This document shows, piece after piece, positions 1-7,942 of a stretch of 64,000 bases of DNA; position 1 is the stretch's first letter; each line of letters starts with the position of its first letter. The stretch lies in the NCBI RefSeq assembly GCF_038051985.1, contig NZ_CP150291.1, positions 3,782,001-3,846,000 of the forward strand, written 5' to 3'. The position numbers and the translations under genes were made by a program. The DNA comes from Solibacillus sp. FSL H8-0523 (GTDB taxonomy: Bacteria; Bacillota; Bacilli; Bacillales_A; Planococcaceae). The notes below the pieces were generated by a model. That model saw only the letters and a program-made list of their open reading frames with translations, searched no databases and was not told where the DNA came from.

Positions 1-416
1 GGCGCATCGCAGGATATGTCGTGGCAGAACCATTCGGCGCAATTTCTGTGTCACTTGAAAATGGCAACGTGCTCTATCAATCCGAAGACATCTGGCAGGA
101 TTCTATCGACTGCGGCTTAGTATTACGAGGTCAGTTTATTGAAAATAATAAAGAGCTCGTTCAAAGCTTCGTAGATGACTATATTGCAGGTGGCGATCTT
201 GCCCAGCATAAAGACGATCATACACATGATGTTGTAAGCGAATATTTAACAGTTGAAAAAGATGTGTTAGACCTGTCATTACAATGGATTTCTTATGATA
301 ACTTAGCCATTGAAAAAGACAGCTATGAAATTTTACGCAATGCATTAATTGAAATGGAGCTTTCTAAAAACCCTCCAACCTATGAGGAATTTGTAGATGC
401 TCGCCTTGTAAACTAA
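1..416 (+). CDS. ABC transporter substrate-binding protein, NitT/TauT type (3' part only)
   Basis: The open frame enters from the left edge (first full codon at base 3), so only the C-terminal ~137 residues are seen. The VAEPFGA stretch near its start is typical of the NMT1/SsuA/NrtA-like periplasmic-binding fold, in which an extracellular lipoprotein hands a small organic ligand to a permease. The next gene, 19 bases downstream on the same strand, is an SsuC/TauC-like permease, which supports the call. Signal peptide and ligand-binding residues lie outside the window, so the substrate (sulfonate, nitrate, pyrimidine precursor or other) cannot be told. Confidence 0.75.
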   Translation, partial: RIAGYVVAEPFGAISVSLENGNVLYQSEDIWQDSIDCGLVLRGQFIENNKELVQSFVDDYIAGGDLAQHKDDHTHDVVSEYLTVEKDVLDLSLQWISYDNLAIEKDSYEILRNALIEMELSKNPPTYEEFVDARLVN

Positions 417-435
417 CTAAGGACGGAGGGATCGT

Positions 436-1197
436 ATGGTCATATTGAGAAAGTTTTCACCGGTTGCACTTGGGTTTTTATTAGTAATCATCGTTTGGCA
501 ATTGGCTACAATTTTCGGTGGGCATCAAGCAGCACTCTTCCCTCCTCCGTTAAAAGTAGGCGAAGCTTTGTTTGGCATCATCATGGATGGCTCAATTTTC
601 ACCCATATCCAAATTAGCTTATTTCGCTTCTTTTCAGGTTATTTAACAGCTGTTATTATCGCCATCTTGCTAGGCTTGATTTTAGGCAGACTGCCAAAAG
701 TATGGCAAGTGATTGACCCAATTGTGCAAGTATTGCGCCCAGTGTCACCTATTGCTTGGTCTCCGTTTATTGTCTTATGGTTTGGTATCGGCAATATGCC
801 TGCTATCGTTATTATTTTTTTAGCAGCGTTTTTCCCAGTTTTATTATCAACCGTATCTGCTGTACGTAAAGTCGATAAAACGTATTTACGCATTGCAGCA
901 AATTTTGAGATGAGCCAGATTGATACATTAAGAAAAATCGTTTTACCTGCATCGTTTCCTATGATTGCAAATGGCTTGCATATGGCTTTAGGCTCTGCTT
1001 GGATCTTTTTAGTGGCAGGGGAAATGGTTGGAGCACAATCGGGGCTTGGCTTCTTAATTATCGATGCTCGAAATGCACTAAGTTTAGATTTAGTACTAGC
1101 AAGCATCGTTGTTATTGGGGTTCTTGGTTTAGTTTTAGATAAGGGGATTCACTACTTTGAGGCTTGGGTCAACAAAATTTGGGGTGGAACAACTTAA
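436..1197 (+). CDS. ABC transporter permease, SsuC/TauC family
   Basis: A 253-residue, strongly hydrophobic protein with about six membrane segments. A GGAGGG ribosome site lies 5 bases before the ATG. The EAA-type cytoplasmic loop, where the ATPase docks, is visible as AANFEMSQIDTLRKIVLPAS around residues 154-173. The length matches BPD_transp_1 permeases of the nitrate/sulfonate/taurine group. It forms the transmembrane channel of the importer whose binding protein ends just upstream; the ATPase gene must lie outside the window. No strong terminator is seen before the convergent HxlR gene, whose 3' end is only 14 bases away. Confidence 0.88.
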   Translation: MVILRKFSPVALGFLLVIIVWQLATIFGGHQAALFPPPLKVGEALFGIIMDGSIFTHIQISLFRFFSGYLTAVIIAILLGLILGRLPKVWQVIDPIVQVLRPVSPIAWSPFIVLWFGIGNMPAIVIIFLAAFFPVLLSTVSAVRKVDKTYLRIAANFEMSQIDTLRKIVLPASFPMIANGLHMALGSAWIFLVAGEMVGAQSGLGFLIIDARNALSLDLVLASIVVIGVLGLVLDKGIHYFEAWVNKIWGGTT

Positions 1198-1211
1198 AAA
1201 GACTCAATGGT

Positions 1212-1634
1212 TCAAGCTAATGGTCGAATATTGATTTGCTCCACTTTTTGTCCAGTTTTTGTTGAATAATAACCAACTGCTACACGGTCATTGTTTTCAT
1301 CAACAATTTCTTTATAACACGTGTCTAAATGGTCGGCGCCCCATATAATCATTGCATTAAATACATGCTCTAAGGCTTGACCCTTTTCAGTTAATGTATA
1401 TCGATAACGTGGTGGATGTGCCACGTAAAGCTCTGCTTTTACAAGTCCCGCCTGCTCTAATTCCTTTAAGCGACTTGATAATGTATTCGCTGAAAGGCCA
1501 GGGAGTTTTAGTTTAATATCATTGAAGTTTGTTTCACCTATAAGTAATTCGTGGATCACTAATAATGTCCATCGATCACCTATTACATTTAATGTTTGTG
1601 CGATATTACAAGGTAAGTCATAGCGTGTTTTCAT
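1212..1634 (-). CDS. HxlR-family winged-helix transcriptional regulator
   Basis: A 140-residue protein with the HxlR signature: an N-terminal Cys at residue 9, then GDRWTLLVIHELLIGETNF, a recognition region with LPGLSANTLSSRLKELEQAGLV, and the wing PPRYRYTLTEKG. In known HxlR proteins such as YodB and HypR the N-terminal Cys senses electrophiles or disulfide stress; a redox role here is only inferred. It is transcribed divergently from the DUF4242/flavoprotein operon, and the 96-bp gap between them holds two inverted repeats, so it probably controls that operon and itself. A TCCTCC (GGAGGA on the coding strand) ribosome site precedes the ATG. Confidence 0.9.
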   Translation of the reverse strand: MKTRYDLPCNIAQTLNVIGDRWTLLVIHELLIGETNFNDIKLKLPGLSANTLSSRLKELEQAGLVKAELYVAHPPRYRYTLTEKGQALEHVFNAMIIWGADHLDTCYKEIVDENNDRVAVGYYSTKTGQKVEQINIRPLA

Positions 1635-1656
1635 GTCGTCTCCTCCTTGTAATTAA

Positions 1657-1677
1657 GTATAAGCATTAATTTTATAC
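1657..1677. promoter_or_regulatory. Inverted repeat near the hxlR-type gene start (candidate operator)
   Basis: GTATAA, 9 bases, TTATAC: a perfect 6-bp inverted repeat 22 bp before the start of the HxlR-type gene, within its own promoter region. It could serve autoregulation. AT-rich 6-bp arms occur by chance fairly often, so this is weak. Confidence 0.3.
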
Positions 1678-1682
1678 AATGC

Positions 1683-1701
1683 GAGTTAATTTTTTTAACT
1701 C
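1683..1701. promoter_or_regulatory. 19-bp palindrome between divergent genes (candidate HxlR operator)
   Basis: GAGTTAA, 5 bases, TTAACTC: a perfect 7-bp inverted repeat 30 bp upstream of the DUF4242 start codon, in the only region shared by the divergent genes. Dimeric winged-helix regulators of the HxlR family bind dyads of this size, so this is the best operator candidate. The link to the HxlR protein is inferred from position. Confidence 0.45.
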
Positions 1702-1730
1702 AATAAAACTATATATTGGAGGAATTTAAA

Positions 1731-2246
1731 ATGACTTTATTTTTAGTAGAATCAACGATTAACGAAATTTCAACAAAGGGCGCTTTCTCAGCATTCGTTG
1801 AAAAGGTGCATGCAACGGAAGGTACTCATGTTATCGAAGTGCAAGTAGCAAAAGACTTTTCACGTGCCTATTTCATTATTGAAGCAGCAACTGAGCAAGA
1901 GGCAAAATCAGCGTTAGAAGCACAAAACGCCGTAGCTGATTTAACAAAAGAAGTGCGCTTAATCGGGAAAGAATTAGATGAAGTTAAAAATAACAATGAA
2001 CAAGTAAACTATTTAGTAGAATGGGAAATTCCTGCTGAAATAACGATGGAAAAATATTTAGAGCGTAAAAAGAAAAATTCAGTGAAATACGAAGAAGTGC
2101 CTGATGTGAAATTCTCTCGTACGTATGTATGTGAAGATATGACAAAATGCTTGTGCTTCTATGACGCACCAGATGAAGCAGCAGTAAAGCGTGCTCGTGA
2201 AGCCGTTCAAACACCAATTACATCTCTTACTGAATTAGCTGATTAA
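1731..2246 (+). CDS. DUF4242-containing protein (SCO4226 nickel-binding-like)
   Basis: A 171-residue protein. The start is the ATG at 1731, because GGAGG at 1718-1722 sits 8 bases before it; a longer frame from a TTG would overlap that ribosome site. Residues ~88-165 (from YLVEWEIP to the final SLTEL) resemble DUF4242, a small alpha/beta ferredoxin-like domain whose Streptomyces member binds nickel. Residues 1-80 look like a second, more divergent copy of the same fold. No signal peptide or membrane segment is seen, so it is probably cytosolic. It starts an operon with the flavoprotein downstream (15-base gap). The role is unknown; metal binding is only family inference. Confidence 0.75.
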   Translation: MTLFLVESTINEISTKGAFSAFVEKVHATEGTHVIEVQVAKDFSRAYFIIEAATEQEAKSALEAQNAVADLTKEVRLIGKELDEVKNNNEQVNYLVEWEIPAEITMEKYLERKKKNSVKYEEVPDVKFSRTYVCEDMTKCLCFYDAPDEAAVKRAREAVQTPITSLTELAD

Positions 2247-2261
2247 TAAGGAGGAAGGAAA

Positions 2262-3302
2262 ATGGCAATAAATATTGAGCTGCTTCATCAAATTATCGAT
2301 GAGAAGCTAAAACCGATCGTTAAAAAAGTTGATGAACAGGCCTTTTATGCAGAAGAGTATATTTTAGCTTTAGCGAATGCAGGTTTTTTCGATTCGACAA
2401 ATAAAGACGTACCAACTATTTTACAAGATGAAGCAGCGATTGTCCGTGAGACGGCAAAGGTTTGTATGACAACAGCCTTTTGCATTTGGTGCCATTTAGC
2501 TGCCTTAACCTATTTACGTCATACAGAGAATATGTATTTGCGAAAAACGATTTTACCCCAAATTGAACAAGGTGAATTTTTAGGCGCTACTGGCTTATCA
2601 AACCCTATGAAGTATTATTCCGGTTTAGAAAAGTTGCATCTTTCAGCTGAAAAAACAGCAGATGGTTATATTATTAATGGGACTTTACCTGCTGTTTCAA
2701 ATCTTGGACAACGTCATTATTTCGGCGTAATTGCCACTTTAGATGATCAAGAAGTAATGGTGCTTGTCTCAACAAAAGCAAATGGACTTGAGTTAAAAGA
2801 AAAGGTTGGCTTTATCGGGGTAAATGGTAGTGCTACGTATTCTTGCAAGTTCGAGAAAGTATTCATTCCAAATGAACAGGTCATTGCACACGAAGCTAAA
2901 GCCTTTTGTGATAAAATTCGCCCTACCTTTATTTATTATCAAATTCCATTAGGTGCTGGTGTAATCGCGGCAGCAGTTGAAGGGATTGAAAAAGTAAAAG
3001 CAAAACAAAATGGTAGCAACGAATATTTACAAGTGCAGGCAACGGACTTAGAAGCAACCTATAAGGAAATCCTTCACGACCTAAACGGAGTCGCGCAACA
3101 ATTAACATTAAAGTCGGTTGTCCCTCTTCGTTTAAAAACAGTTGAAAATACATTAGCTGCCGTGCAGGCGAACATGCTTCATAATGGTGCGGCTGGCTAT
3201 GTTGCCGGAAGTGTCCCTTCTCGTAAACTTCGTGAAGCGTACTTCTTTGCAAACTTAACACCAACTGTTCGCCATTTACAAAAATTGCAGACTAAAATTT
3301 AA
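2262..3302 (+). CDS. Acyl-CoA dehydrogenase-family flavoprotein
   Basis: A 346-residue protein preceded by a GAGGAAGGAA ribosome site. It has the all-alpha N-terminal domain, a middle beta domain (GATGLSNPMK, then FEKVFIPNEQVI) and a C-terminal four-helix bundle, as in the acyl-CoA dehydrogenase superfamily. It is shorter than classical 380-residue dehydrogenases, and no clear catalytic-base glutamate can be assigned. The family includes flavin-dependent monooxygenases acting on sulfur compounds (DszC/SfnC type) as well as true dehydrogenases. Next to a sulfonate/taurine-type importer, a monooxygenase or desulfurisation role is plausible but unproven. It is co-transcribed with the DUF4242 gene. 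Confidence 0.78.
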   Translation: MAINIELLHQIIDEKLKPIVKKVDEQAFYAEEYILALANAGFFDSTNKDVPTILQDEAAIVRETAKVCMTTAFCIWCHLAALTYLRHTENMYLRKTILPQIEQGEFLGATGLSNPMKYYSGLEKLHLSAEKTADGYIINGTLPAVSNLGQRHYFGVIATLDDQEVMVLVSTKANGLELKEKVGFIGVNGSATYSCKFEKVFIPNEQVIAHEAKAFCDKIRPTFIYYQIPLGAGVIAAAVEGIEKVKAKQNGSNEYLQVQATDLEATYKEILHDLNGVAQQLTLKSVVPLRLKTVENTLAAVQANMLHNGAAGYVAGSVPSRKLREAYFFANLTPTVRHLQKLQTKI

Positions 3303-3308
3303 ACAACA

Positions 3309-3353
3309 ATCCCCCTCGAGTCCCTAGTAATATAGGGCATCGAGGGGATTTTA
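3309..3353. terminator. Bidirectional rho-independent terminator
   Basis: Arms near CCCCTCGAGTCCCTA and TAGGGCATCGAGGGG form an imperfect stem followed by a T-rich tract on both strands. It separates the flavoprotein gene from the convergent ctaG gene. Confidence 0.8.
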
Positions 3354-3359
3354 TTAATT

Positions 3360-4154
3360 CTAGTCTATTGCACATGCTTGTTCCTTCACCACTCGCGGTT
3401 TCGTCGCCCGGTACCAGTGCAGACAAAGAATAAAGATAATCACCGCATCGATTAAATCCCCACCGTAGTACATCACCATACTCCCCTGCTGAGCTTGTTC
3501 AAGAATTACTCCACTCGGCGGATGCGTGTATAGATATTTCGCTAATATCCCATGACTCGCCAGTGCAAGTATTAACACGATAGCGCGGTACATAAAGGAC
3601 TTCCGGTGAAATACGGGATCTATATAAATCATTGAAATTGTAAATAAATAACCTGCTAAGAGGATATGGACATGTACGAAAAATGAGACCACGCTATTGT
3701 CATGCATAAGCGTGTAAAGCTCCGTCGTATATAACAACCAAAGTCCACCCATGTTAAGGAGTGTTGCAACAACTGGATCCGTGACAATTCGTGCTAGCCA
3801 GCTTTTCAACAACTTTGTCAGTAGTCGTGCGGAGTTTGTACTGAGCGTTCTTAGTAGGAGTGTAATCGGTGCGGCTAGCACAAGGAGCAGTGGTGCTAGC
3901 ATTCCTAAAAGTAAATGCCCCATCATATGCATCGTAAAATCTTCATGCGCAAGATTTGCTAGCGGACCAACTACAGCAAGCGATGCGCATAATAAGCCAA
4001 GGCACCAACAAATTGTGCGGTACATCGGCCATTTTTTATAATTGCGATTCGTAAAAAGCACCGCGCCAACATACAGCACGGCAAGTAAACTAAACCCAAA
4101 TATGAAAAGCAACTGCACAACTTCGTGACCATTTGCTACGTGATGTGTATGCAT
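3360..4154 (-). CDS. ctaG: Cytochrome c oxidase assembly factor CtaG (caa3_CtaG family)
   Basis: A 264-residue polytopic membrane protein with about seven hydrophobic segments and conserved His-containing motifs: HMMGHLLLGMLAPLLLVL near residue 75 and the ASHGILAKYLY region near residue 200. B. subtilis CtaG supports assembly of the CuA-containing caa3 terminal oxidase, and the histidines are thought to take part in copper handling. The start codon abuts the stop of the DUF2243 gene upstream (TAA then ATG), with AAAAGG inside that gene as ribosome site, so the two are translationally coupled. No oxidase subunits are nearby; in many Bacillales ctaG sits in the cta cluster. Confidence 0.88.
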   Translation of the reverse strand: MHTHHVANGHEVVQLLFIFGFSLLAVLYVGAVLFTNRNYKKWPMYRTICWCLGLLCASLAVVGPLANLAHEDFTMHMMGHLLLGMLAPLLLVLAAPITLLLRTLSTNSARLLTKLLKSWLARIVTDPVVATLLNMGGLWLLYTTELYTLMHDNSVVSFFVHVHILLAGYLFTISMIYIDPVFHRKSFMYRAIVLILALASHGILAKYLYTHPPSGVILEQAQQGSMVMYYGGDLIDAVIIFILCLHWYRATKPRVVKEQACAID

Positions 4155-4625
4155 TTAATAATACCTTTTTAATTTATTTGTCCGTCTCATCAGTTCAATA
4201 CCTGCTAGCAAAATAACCGCCGCCACCACATTCCACACGATATCGTAGAGGTACACATTTTCTACATATCGGATTTGATGCAGGCGCATAATTTTATGCT
4301 GAATAATACCATCATATAATTGGAACCCACCGACACCGACTAGTATTCCAGCAAGCCATCGTTTAAACCAATAACTATGTCTACGCCGAAGATCTGCGAA
4401 CATAAACAATCCCGCAATTGTCGCAAACCAACTAAACGCATGAAATAACCCATCCGAGATTAAGCCAACATCCGTTGTCGATTTATCGTAAAAATGATGC
4501 CAGCGTAGTAGCTGATGAAAAATTACCTCATCCACAAAAGCAATTAACCCTAAGCCAAATAGAAAGCCTGACCAAAAATTCCGGCTCATATCTACACGAC
4601 CACTTCCACCACTTTTTATCGCCAT
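4155..4625 (-). CDS. DUF2243 membrane protein
   Basis: A 156-residue protein with four predicted membrane helices and conserved FVDEVIFHQLLRWHH and GGFQLYDGIIQHKIMRLHQIR motifs, which define DUF2243. Function is unknown. The many histidines facing the membrane and the pairing with ctaG (no intergenic base) suggest a part in copper or oxidase assembly; this is context inference. A GAGGGGAA ribosome site precedes the ATG. Confidence 0.82.
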   Translation of the reverse strand: MAIKSGGSGRVDMSRNFWSGFLFGLGLIAFVDEVIFHQLLRWHHFYDKSTTDVGLISDGLFHAFSWFATIAGLFMFADLRRRHSYWFKRWLAGILVGVGGFQLYDGIIQHKIMRLHQIRYVENVYLYDIVWNVVAAVILLAGIELMRRTNKLKRYY

Positions 4626-4768
4626 CTCTCGTTCCCCTCAATTCGTTTTACGCTTAGTCTTTCCTGATTCTTTACGTATCATTCTATGCACGAAATCTGC
4701 ATGGTATTTGTTTCTTTATCCATACTATCGGTGTTAATAATGAATGAAAATAAAGTGAGGCGTTGTAT

Positions 4769-5626
4769 ATGTATTATTACAAAGAAGAATTAATCAATAT
4801 TATTAAACCTGATAAACCAGATCCAGAAGCAGCGCGTGTGTTACAGGAGATTTTAGGCGGGCATTACGGGGAAATGCGCACAATGATGCAATATTTTTTC
4901 CAAAGCTCCAATTTTAGAGGGAAAGAAACGCAGTATCGGGATTTACTGCGCGGGGTGTTTTTAGAAGAAATTGCGCACGTAGAGCTTGTACAAAATACGA
5001 TTAATCAGTTGTTAAATGATTCCGGCGAATCGATTGCGCCTGGAAATACCGGTGTTGACGGCGCACCTTTAGATGATGCAGTCCGCCATGCAAATCCGCA
5101 TCATTTTATCGTTGGCGCACAGGCCTCTTTACCTGTAGACGCTGCCGGCAATCCTTGGAATGGCTCATGGGTTTATGCACATGGCAACTTGATTGCCGAT
5201 TTACTGGATAACTTAATTTTGGAATCAACCGGTGTGCTGCAAAAAACGCGCATTTACGAAATGAGCTCAAACCAGACGTTTCGTGAGACGCTCGCTTTCC
5301 TTATCGTGCGAGATAACGCGCATCAAAACGCCTTCGCTAAAGCATTAGAAACTTTAGGCGTTGATTGGGGCAAGCTGTTCCCAGTGCCAAACTACGACAT
5401 CAACAAATACCCCGAATGCCGAAAATTCGTCGATATGGGCTTCCATAATGTGCAATTCAACTTCAGACTCGATCCAACACGTATCGGTGAAATCTTCCAA
5501 GGTCAAACGCCAAGTCGAAACGGCGGGACCCTTGAAGTAACCCCACCACCAGTCGGCTTCCCGTTGCCATACATGCCGGAGATGCCAAATGAGCATAGTC
5601 CAGGGCTTGGGGATATGGGGAGATAA
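4769..5626 (+). CDS. Manganese catalase
   Basis: A 285-residue ferritin-like protein with the di-manganese ligand motifs of non-haem catalases: E...H in the first helices (GGHYGEMRTMMQYFFQ), EEIAHVE at ~70, the NLILESTG region at ~155 and RDNAHQNAF at ~185. It breaks hydrogen peroxide down to water and oxygen in the cytosol; related proteins (CotJC, YdbD) occur in spores or under stress. The ATG at 4769 is chosen over a TTG at 4763 because GTGAGG at 4755-4760 gives an 8-base spacing. The tail from ~255 is proline-rich, as in relatives. The gene stands alone, with its own terminator. Confidence 0.9.
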   Translation: MYYYKEELINIIKPDKPDPEAARVLQEILGGHYGEMRTMMQYFFQSSNFRGKETQYRDLLRGVFLEEIAHVELVQNTINQLLNDSGESIAPGNTGVDGAPLDDAVRHANPHHFIVGAQASLPVDAAGNPWNGSWVYAHGNLIADLLDNLILESTGVLQKTRIYEMSSNQTFRETLAFLIVRDNAHQNAFAKALETLGVDWGKLFPVPNYDINKYPECRKFVDMGFHNVQFNFRLDPTRIGEIFQGQTPSRNGGTLEVTPPPVGFPLPYMPEMPNEHSPGLGDMGR

Positions 5627-5638
5627 GTTTGGGAATGA

Positions 5639-5685
5639 AAAAAGCTTGGTAGTAGCCTTTTTAATCAGGCTGTACCAAGCTTTTT
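5639..5685 (+). terminator. Rho-independent terminator of the catalase gene
   Basis: AAAGCTTGGTA pairs with TACCAAGCTTT, followed by a T run on the plus strand, 13 bases after the catalase stop. Confidence 0.85.
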
Positions 5686-5704
5686 ATGTTGTTATTACAG
5701 TATT

Positions 5705-5745
5705 CAATCGTAGAAGGTGGGTTAGAGTATTGTCATACAGCACGC
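5705..5745 (-). pseudogene. guaA (remnant): Vestige of a guaA 3' end
   Basis: About 41 bp closely match the last codons of the intact guaA at 6319-6360: the bases TGTCATACAGCACGC are identical in both, and so are most flanking bases. On the minus strand the remnant reads VLYD, then a single-base shift, then PPSTIEY, against [16 protein letters not shown] in the intact gene. An in-frame stop and an indel show it is dead. Nothing further upstream of it resembles guaA. It implies an extra guaA copy once ended here. Confidence 0.7.
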
Positions 5746-5766
5746 TAACCCTTGATAAAATTGAAG

Positions 5767-5916
5767 TTATTTATCTGTTTGTTCTTGCTTCTTTTTTAAA
5801 TACTCTGCACGTAACTTTTCGATTTGTTGCTTTTTATCAAATTGGGCAGGCTTGTTTTTTTCATGAAACTTTGTCACAGCTGCCATACCTTTATAATCCA
5901 GTTGATATTTTCCCAC
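5767..5916 (-). CDS. Small basic protein of unknown function (49 aa)
   Basis: An unlisted short frame starting with GTG at 5916, with AGGTGAA 6 bases upstream as ribosome site. The product begins MGKYQLDYKGMAAVTKFHEK, then has a Lys/Gln/Glu-rich helix (residues ~25-49) with charged heptad-like spacing. There is no Cys, signal peptide or membrane segment. A TATAAT-like hexamer lies upstream near 5965. The coding look (clean start signal, helical composition, no alternative gene) makes it credible; function is unknown. Confidence 0.65.
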   Translation of the reverse strand: MGKYQLDYKGMAAVTKFHEKNKPAQFDKKQQIEKLRAEYLKKKQEQTDK

Positions 5917-6115
5917 GTTGTTCACCTACTTTTCATGTCTTTCAAGAGAATTGGTTCATTGAATTATACCTTATTTTGTGAAGGTAGGCGCTATTAATGC
6001 ATTATTCGGGTTGTATCTATCAGCAAAAAACTCAAAAATTTAGTAAACCTATTTTTGCTAAATTTGACTATAACAAAAAACCACCCCATGAAGAGGTGGT
6101 TTTTTGCTCAAGTTA
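5917..6115. other. Gap with two hairpins, no gene
   Basis: It holds the presumed promoter of the small gene, an inverted repeat AAATTTAG/CTAAATTT at 6036-6065, and the guaA terminator hairpin at 6075-6105. No open frame with a ribosome site was found. Confidence 0.6.
6075..6105. terminator. Bidirectional terminator beyond guaA repeats
   Basis: AAAAAACCACC pairs with GGTGGTTTTTT around a short loop. On the minus strand it lies after the guaA gene and its two repeat units and would end that transcript. Confidence 0.85.
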
Positions 6116-6307
6116 GATGTGCGGCTGTCGCTTCGCTTTCGCCGCAAACGCTCGCTTTGCTACGCAAAAAATTTCTCCGGGCTAAAGCTCCTCGAAATTT
6201 GGCGATCCGAAAAGATGTGCGGCTGTCGCTTCGCTTTCGCCGCAAACGCTCGCTTTGCTACGCAAAAAATTTCTCCGGGCTAAAGCTCCTCGAAATTTGG
6301 CGATCGT
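6116..6307. repeat. 98-bp tandem repeat, two units, directly after guaA
   Basis: Unit 1 begins at 6116 and unit 2 at 6214 (period 98); unit 2 runs to 6307, the base before the guaA stop codon. Each unit contains nested dyads: GCGG..CCGC, GCAAA..TTTGC and AAATTTC..GAAATTT, the last followed by a T run on the minus strand as in an intrinsic terminator. The same array, almost base for base, follows the second guaA at 8072-8249. GC content is well above the neighbourhood. It looks like a REP- or MITE-like structured element; frames running through it are not genes. Confidence 0.9.
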
Positions 6308-7858
6308 TTACTCCCACTCAATAGTAGCTGGTGGCTTAGAAGTGATGTCATACAGCACGCGGTTAATGCCGTTTACTTCGTTGACAATACGTACAGAAAT
6401 CTTTTCTAACACGTCATAAGGAATGCGTGCCCAGTCAGATGTCATGCCGTCGATTGATGTTACGCCGCGGATACCGATTGCGTAGTCGTATGTACGGCCA
6501 TCGCCCATTACACCTACTGAACGGATGTCTGGTAATACGCAGAAGTATTGCCAAATGTCGCGCTCAAGTCCTGCGTTTTTGATTTCTTCACGTAAGATGA
6601 AGTCAGCTTCGCGTACGATTTCTAGTTTTTCTTCTGTTACTTCACCAAGTACACGGATACCTAATCCTGGACCTGGGAATGGTTGACGCCATACGACTGC
6701 TTCTGGAAGACCTAACTCTAAACCTAAAGCGCGTACTTCGTCTTTGAATAATGTATTAAGTGGTTCAATTAACTCGAACTTCATGTCTTCTGGTAATCCA
6801 CCTACGTTATGATGAGATTTAATTGTTTGGGCAGTTGCTGTACCAGATTCAATGATATCTGTGTAAAGCGTACCTTGTGCTAAGAAGTCCATGTCTTTTA
6901 ATTTTGCTGACTCTTCGTCAAACACGTAAATGAATTCGTTACCGATAATTTTACGTTTTTGTTCTGGATCAGACACGCCTTTAAGCTTGTTCATGAAGCG
7001 TTCACGTGCATCGATTTTGATTAATTTCATATCGAAGTCTTCTGTGAAAGTTTTCATTACTTGCTCAACTTCGCCTTTACGGTTTAAGTTGTGGTCTACG
7101 AACATACATGTTAATTGGTCTCCGATTGCTTTGTGGATTAATACCGCAACCACTGATGAGTCAACACCACCTGATAATGCGCAAAGTACTTGCTTGTCGC
7201 CCACTTGCTCACGGATTTTTGAAATTTCGATTTCGATGAAGTTTGCCATCGACCAATCGCCTTTAGCACCACAAATTTCGATTACGAAGTTTTTCAGTAA
7301 GTCGTTCCCGTATACAGAGTGACGTACTTCTGGGTGGAATTGTACTGCATATAGTTTACGAGATGTATCTGCCATTGCAGCGATTGGACAAGCTGGGCTC
7401 GTTGCGATTACTTCAAAGCCTTGTGGAACCGCTGTTACGTGGTCACCGTGGCTCATCCATACGATTTGGTCTTTCGGTAAGTCACCGAATAATTTGTTGT
7501 CTGTTGTAACGTTGATTTCGGCTTTACCGTATTCACGTGTTTCCGCGCCTTCAACTTTACCACCTTGTGTATGCGCCATTAGCTGCATGCCATAACAAAT
7601 ACCTAAGATCGGTAAACCTAAGTCAAAAATCGCTGGATCTACTTTGAATGCTGAATCATCGTATACCGAGTTTGGACCACCTGAGAATACGATACCGACA
7701 GCGTTCATGTCTTTAATTTCATCTGCTGTAATTGTATGTGGGTGTAATTCAGAGAACACGCCAAATTCACGGATACGGCGTGTAATTAATTGGTTAAATT
7801 GACTACCGAAATCTAATACTACGATTTTTTCTTGTTCTTTTAATAAGGGAGTTGACAC
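6308..7858 (-). CDS. guaA: GMP synthase (glutamine-hydrolysing)
   Basis: A 516-residue enzyme turning XMP into GMP with ATP and glutamine, the last step of guanine nucleotide synthesis. The class I glutaminase domain (1-~200) has Cys88 in GICYG and the His175/Glu177 pair in FHPE. The ATP pyrophosphatase domain has the PP-loop SGGVDSS at 229-235. The C-terminal dimerisation domain ends in TIEWE. The start is taken as the GTG at 7858, 6 bases after AGAGGTG; an earlier GTG at 7867 overlaps that site. Length matches B. subtilis GuaA (513). It lies downstream of a divergent paralogue and seems to be the functional copy. Its leader has a terminator-like hairpin but no recognisable aptamer. Confidence 0.96.
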   Translation of the reverse strand: MSTPLLKEQEKIVVLDFGSQFNQLITRRIREFGVFSELHPHTITADEIKDMNAVGIVFSGGPNSVYDDSAFKVDPAIFDLGLPILGICYGMQLMAHTQGGKVEGAETREYGKAEINVTTDNKLFGDLPKDQIVWMSHGDHVTAVPQGFEVIATSPACPIAAMADTSRKLYAVQFHPEVRHSVYGNDLLKNFVIEICGAKGDWSMANFIEIEISKIREQVGDKQVLCALSGGVDSSVVAVLIHKAIGDQLTCMFVDHNLNRKGEVEQVMKTFTEDFDMKLIKIDARERFMNKLKGVSDPEQKRKIIGNEFIYVFDEESAKLKDMDFLAQGTLYTDIIESGTATAQTIKSHHNVGGLPEDMKFELIEPLNTLFKDEVRALGLELGLPEAVVWRQPFPGPGLGIRVLGEVTEEKLEIVREADFILREEIKNAGLERDIWQYFCVLPDIRSVGVMGDGRTYDYAIGIRGVTSIDGMTSDWARIPYDVLEKISVRIVNEVNGINRVLYDITSKPPATIEWE

Positions 7859-7899
7859 GTTTTGCACCTCTTCTAGTTAGTTTCATCTATTTTTAATCA

Positions 7900-7942
7900 C
7901 AAAAAGGATGTGTCTGTACTGCTTGTTAAGACACACCCTTTT
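7900..7942 (-). terminator. Hairpin in the guaA leader (possible attenuator)
   Basis: On the minus strand GGGTGTGTCT pairs with AGACACATCC, followed by TTTTTGTG, about 40 bases before the guaA start. Being upstream of the gene, it could end transcription from guaA2 or act as an attenuator. No purine aptamer is found upstream of it. Confidence 0.6.

Noticed and set aside
639-1106. 155-codon antisense frame within the permease
   Set aside because: A shadow of a hydrophobic gene; no start signal and the sense frame is a clear permease.
5589-5981. Plus-strand frame after the catalase gene
   Set aside because: Crosses the catalase terminator and lies antisense to the guaA vestige and the small basic gene; no ribosome site.
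6055-6324. Plus-strand frame through the guaA repeats (also 8018-8308)
   Set aside because: It repeats itself because the DNA is a 98-bp tandem repeat whose two units stay nearly in frame; no ribosome site, and it runs into the antisense of guaA.
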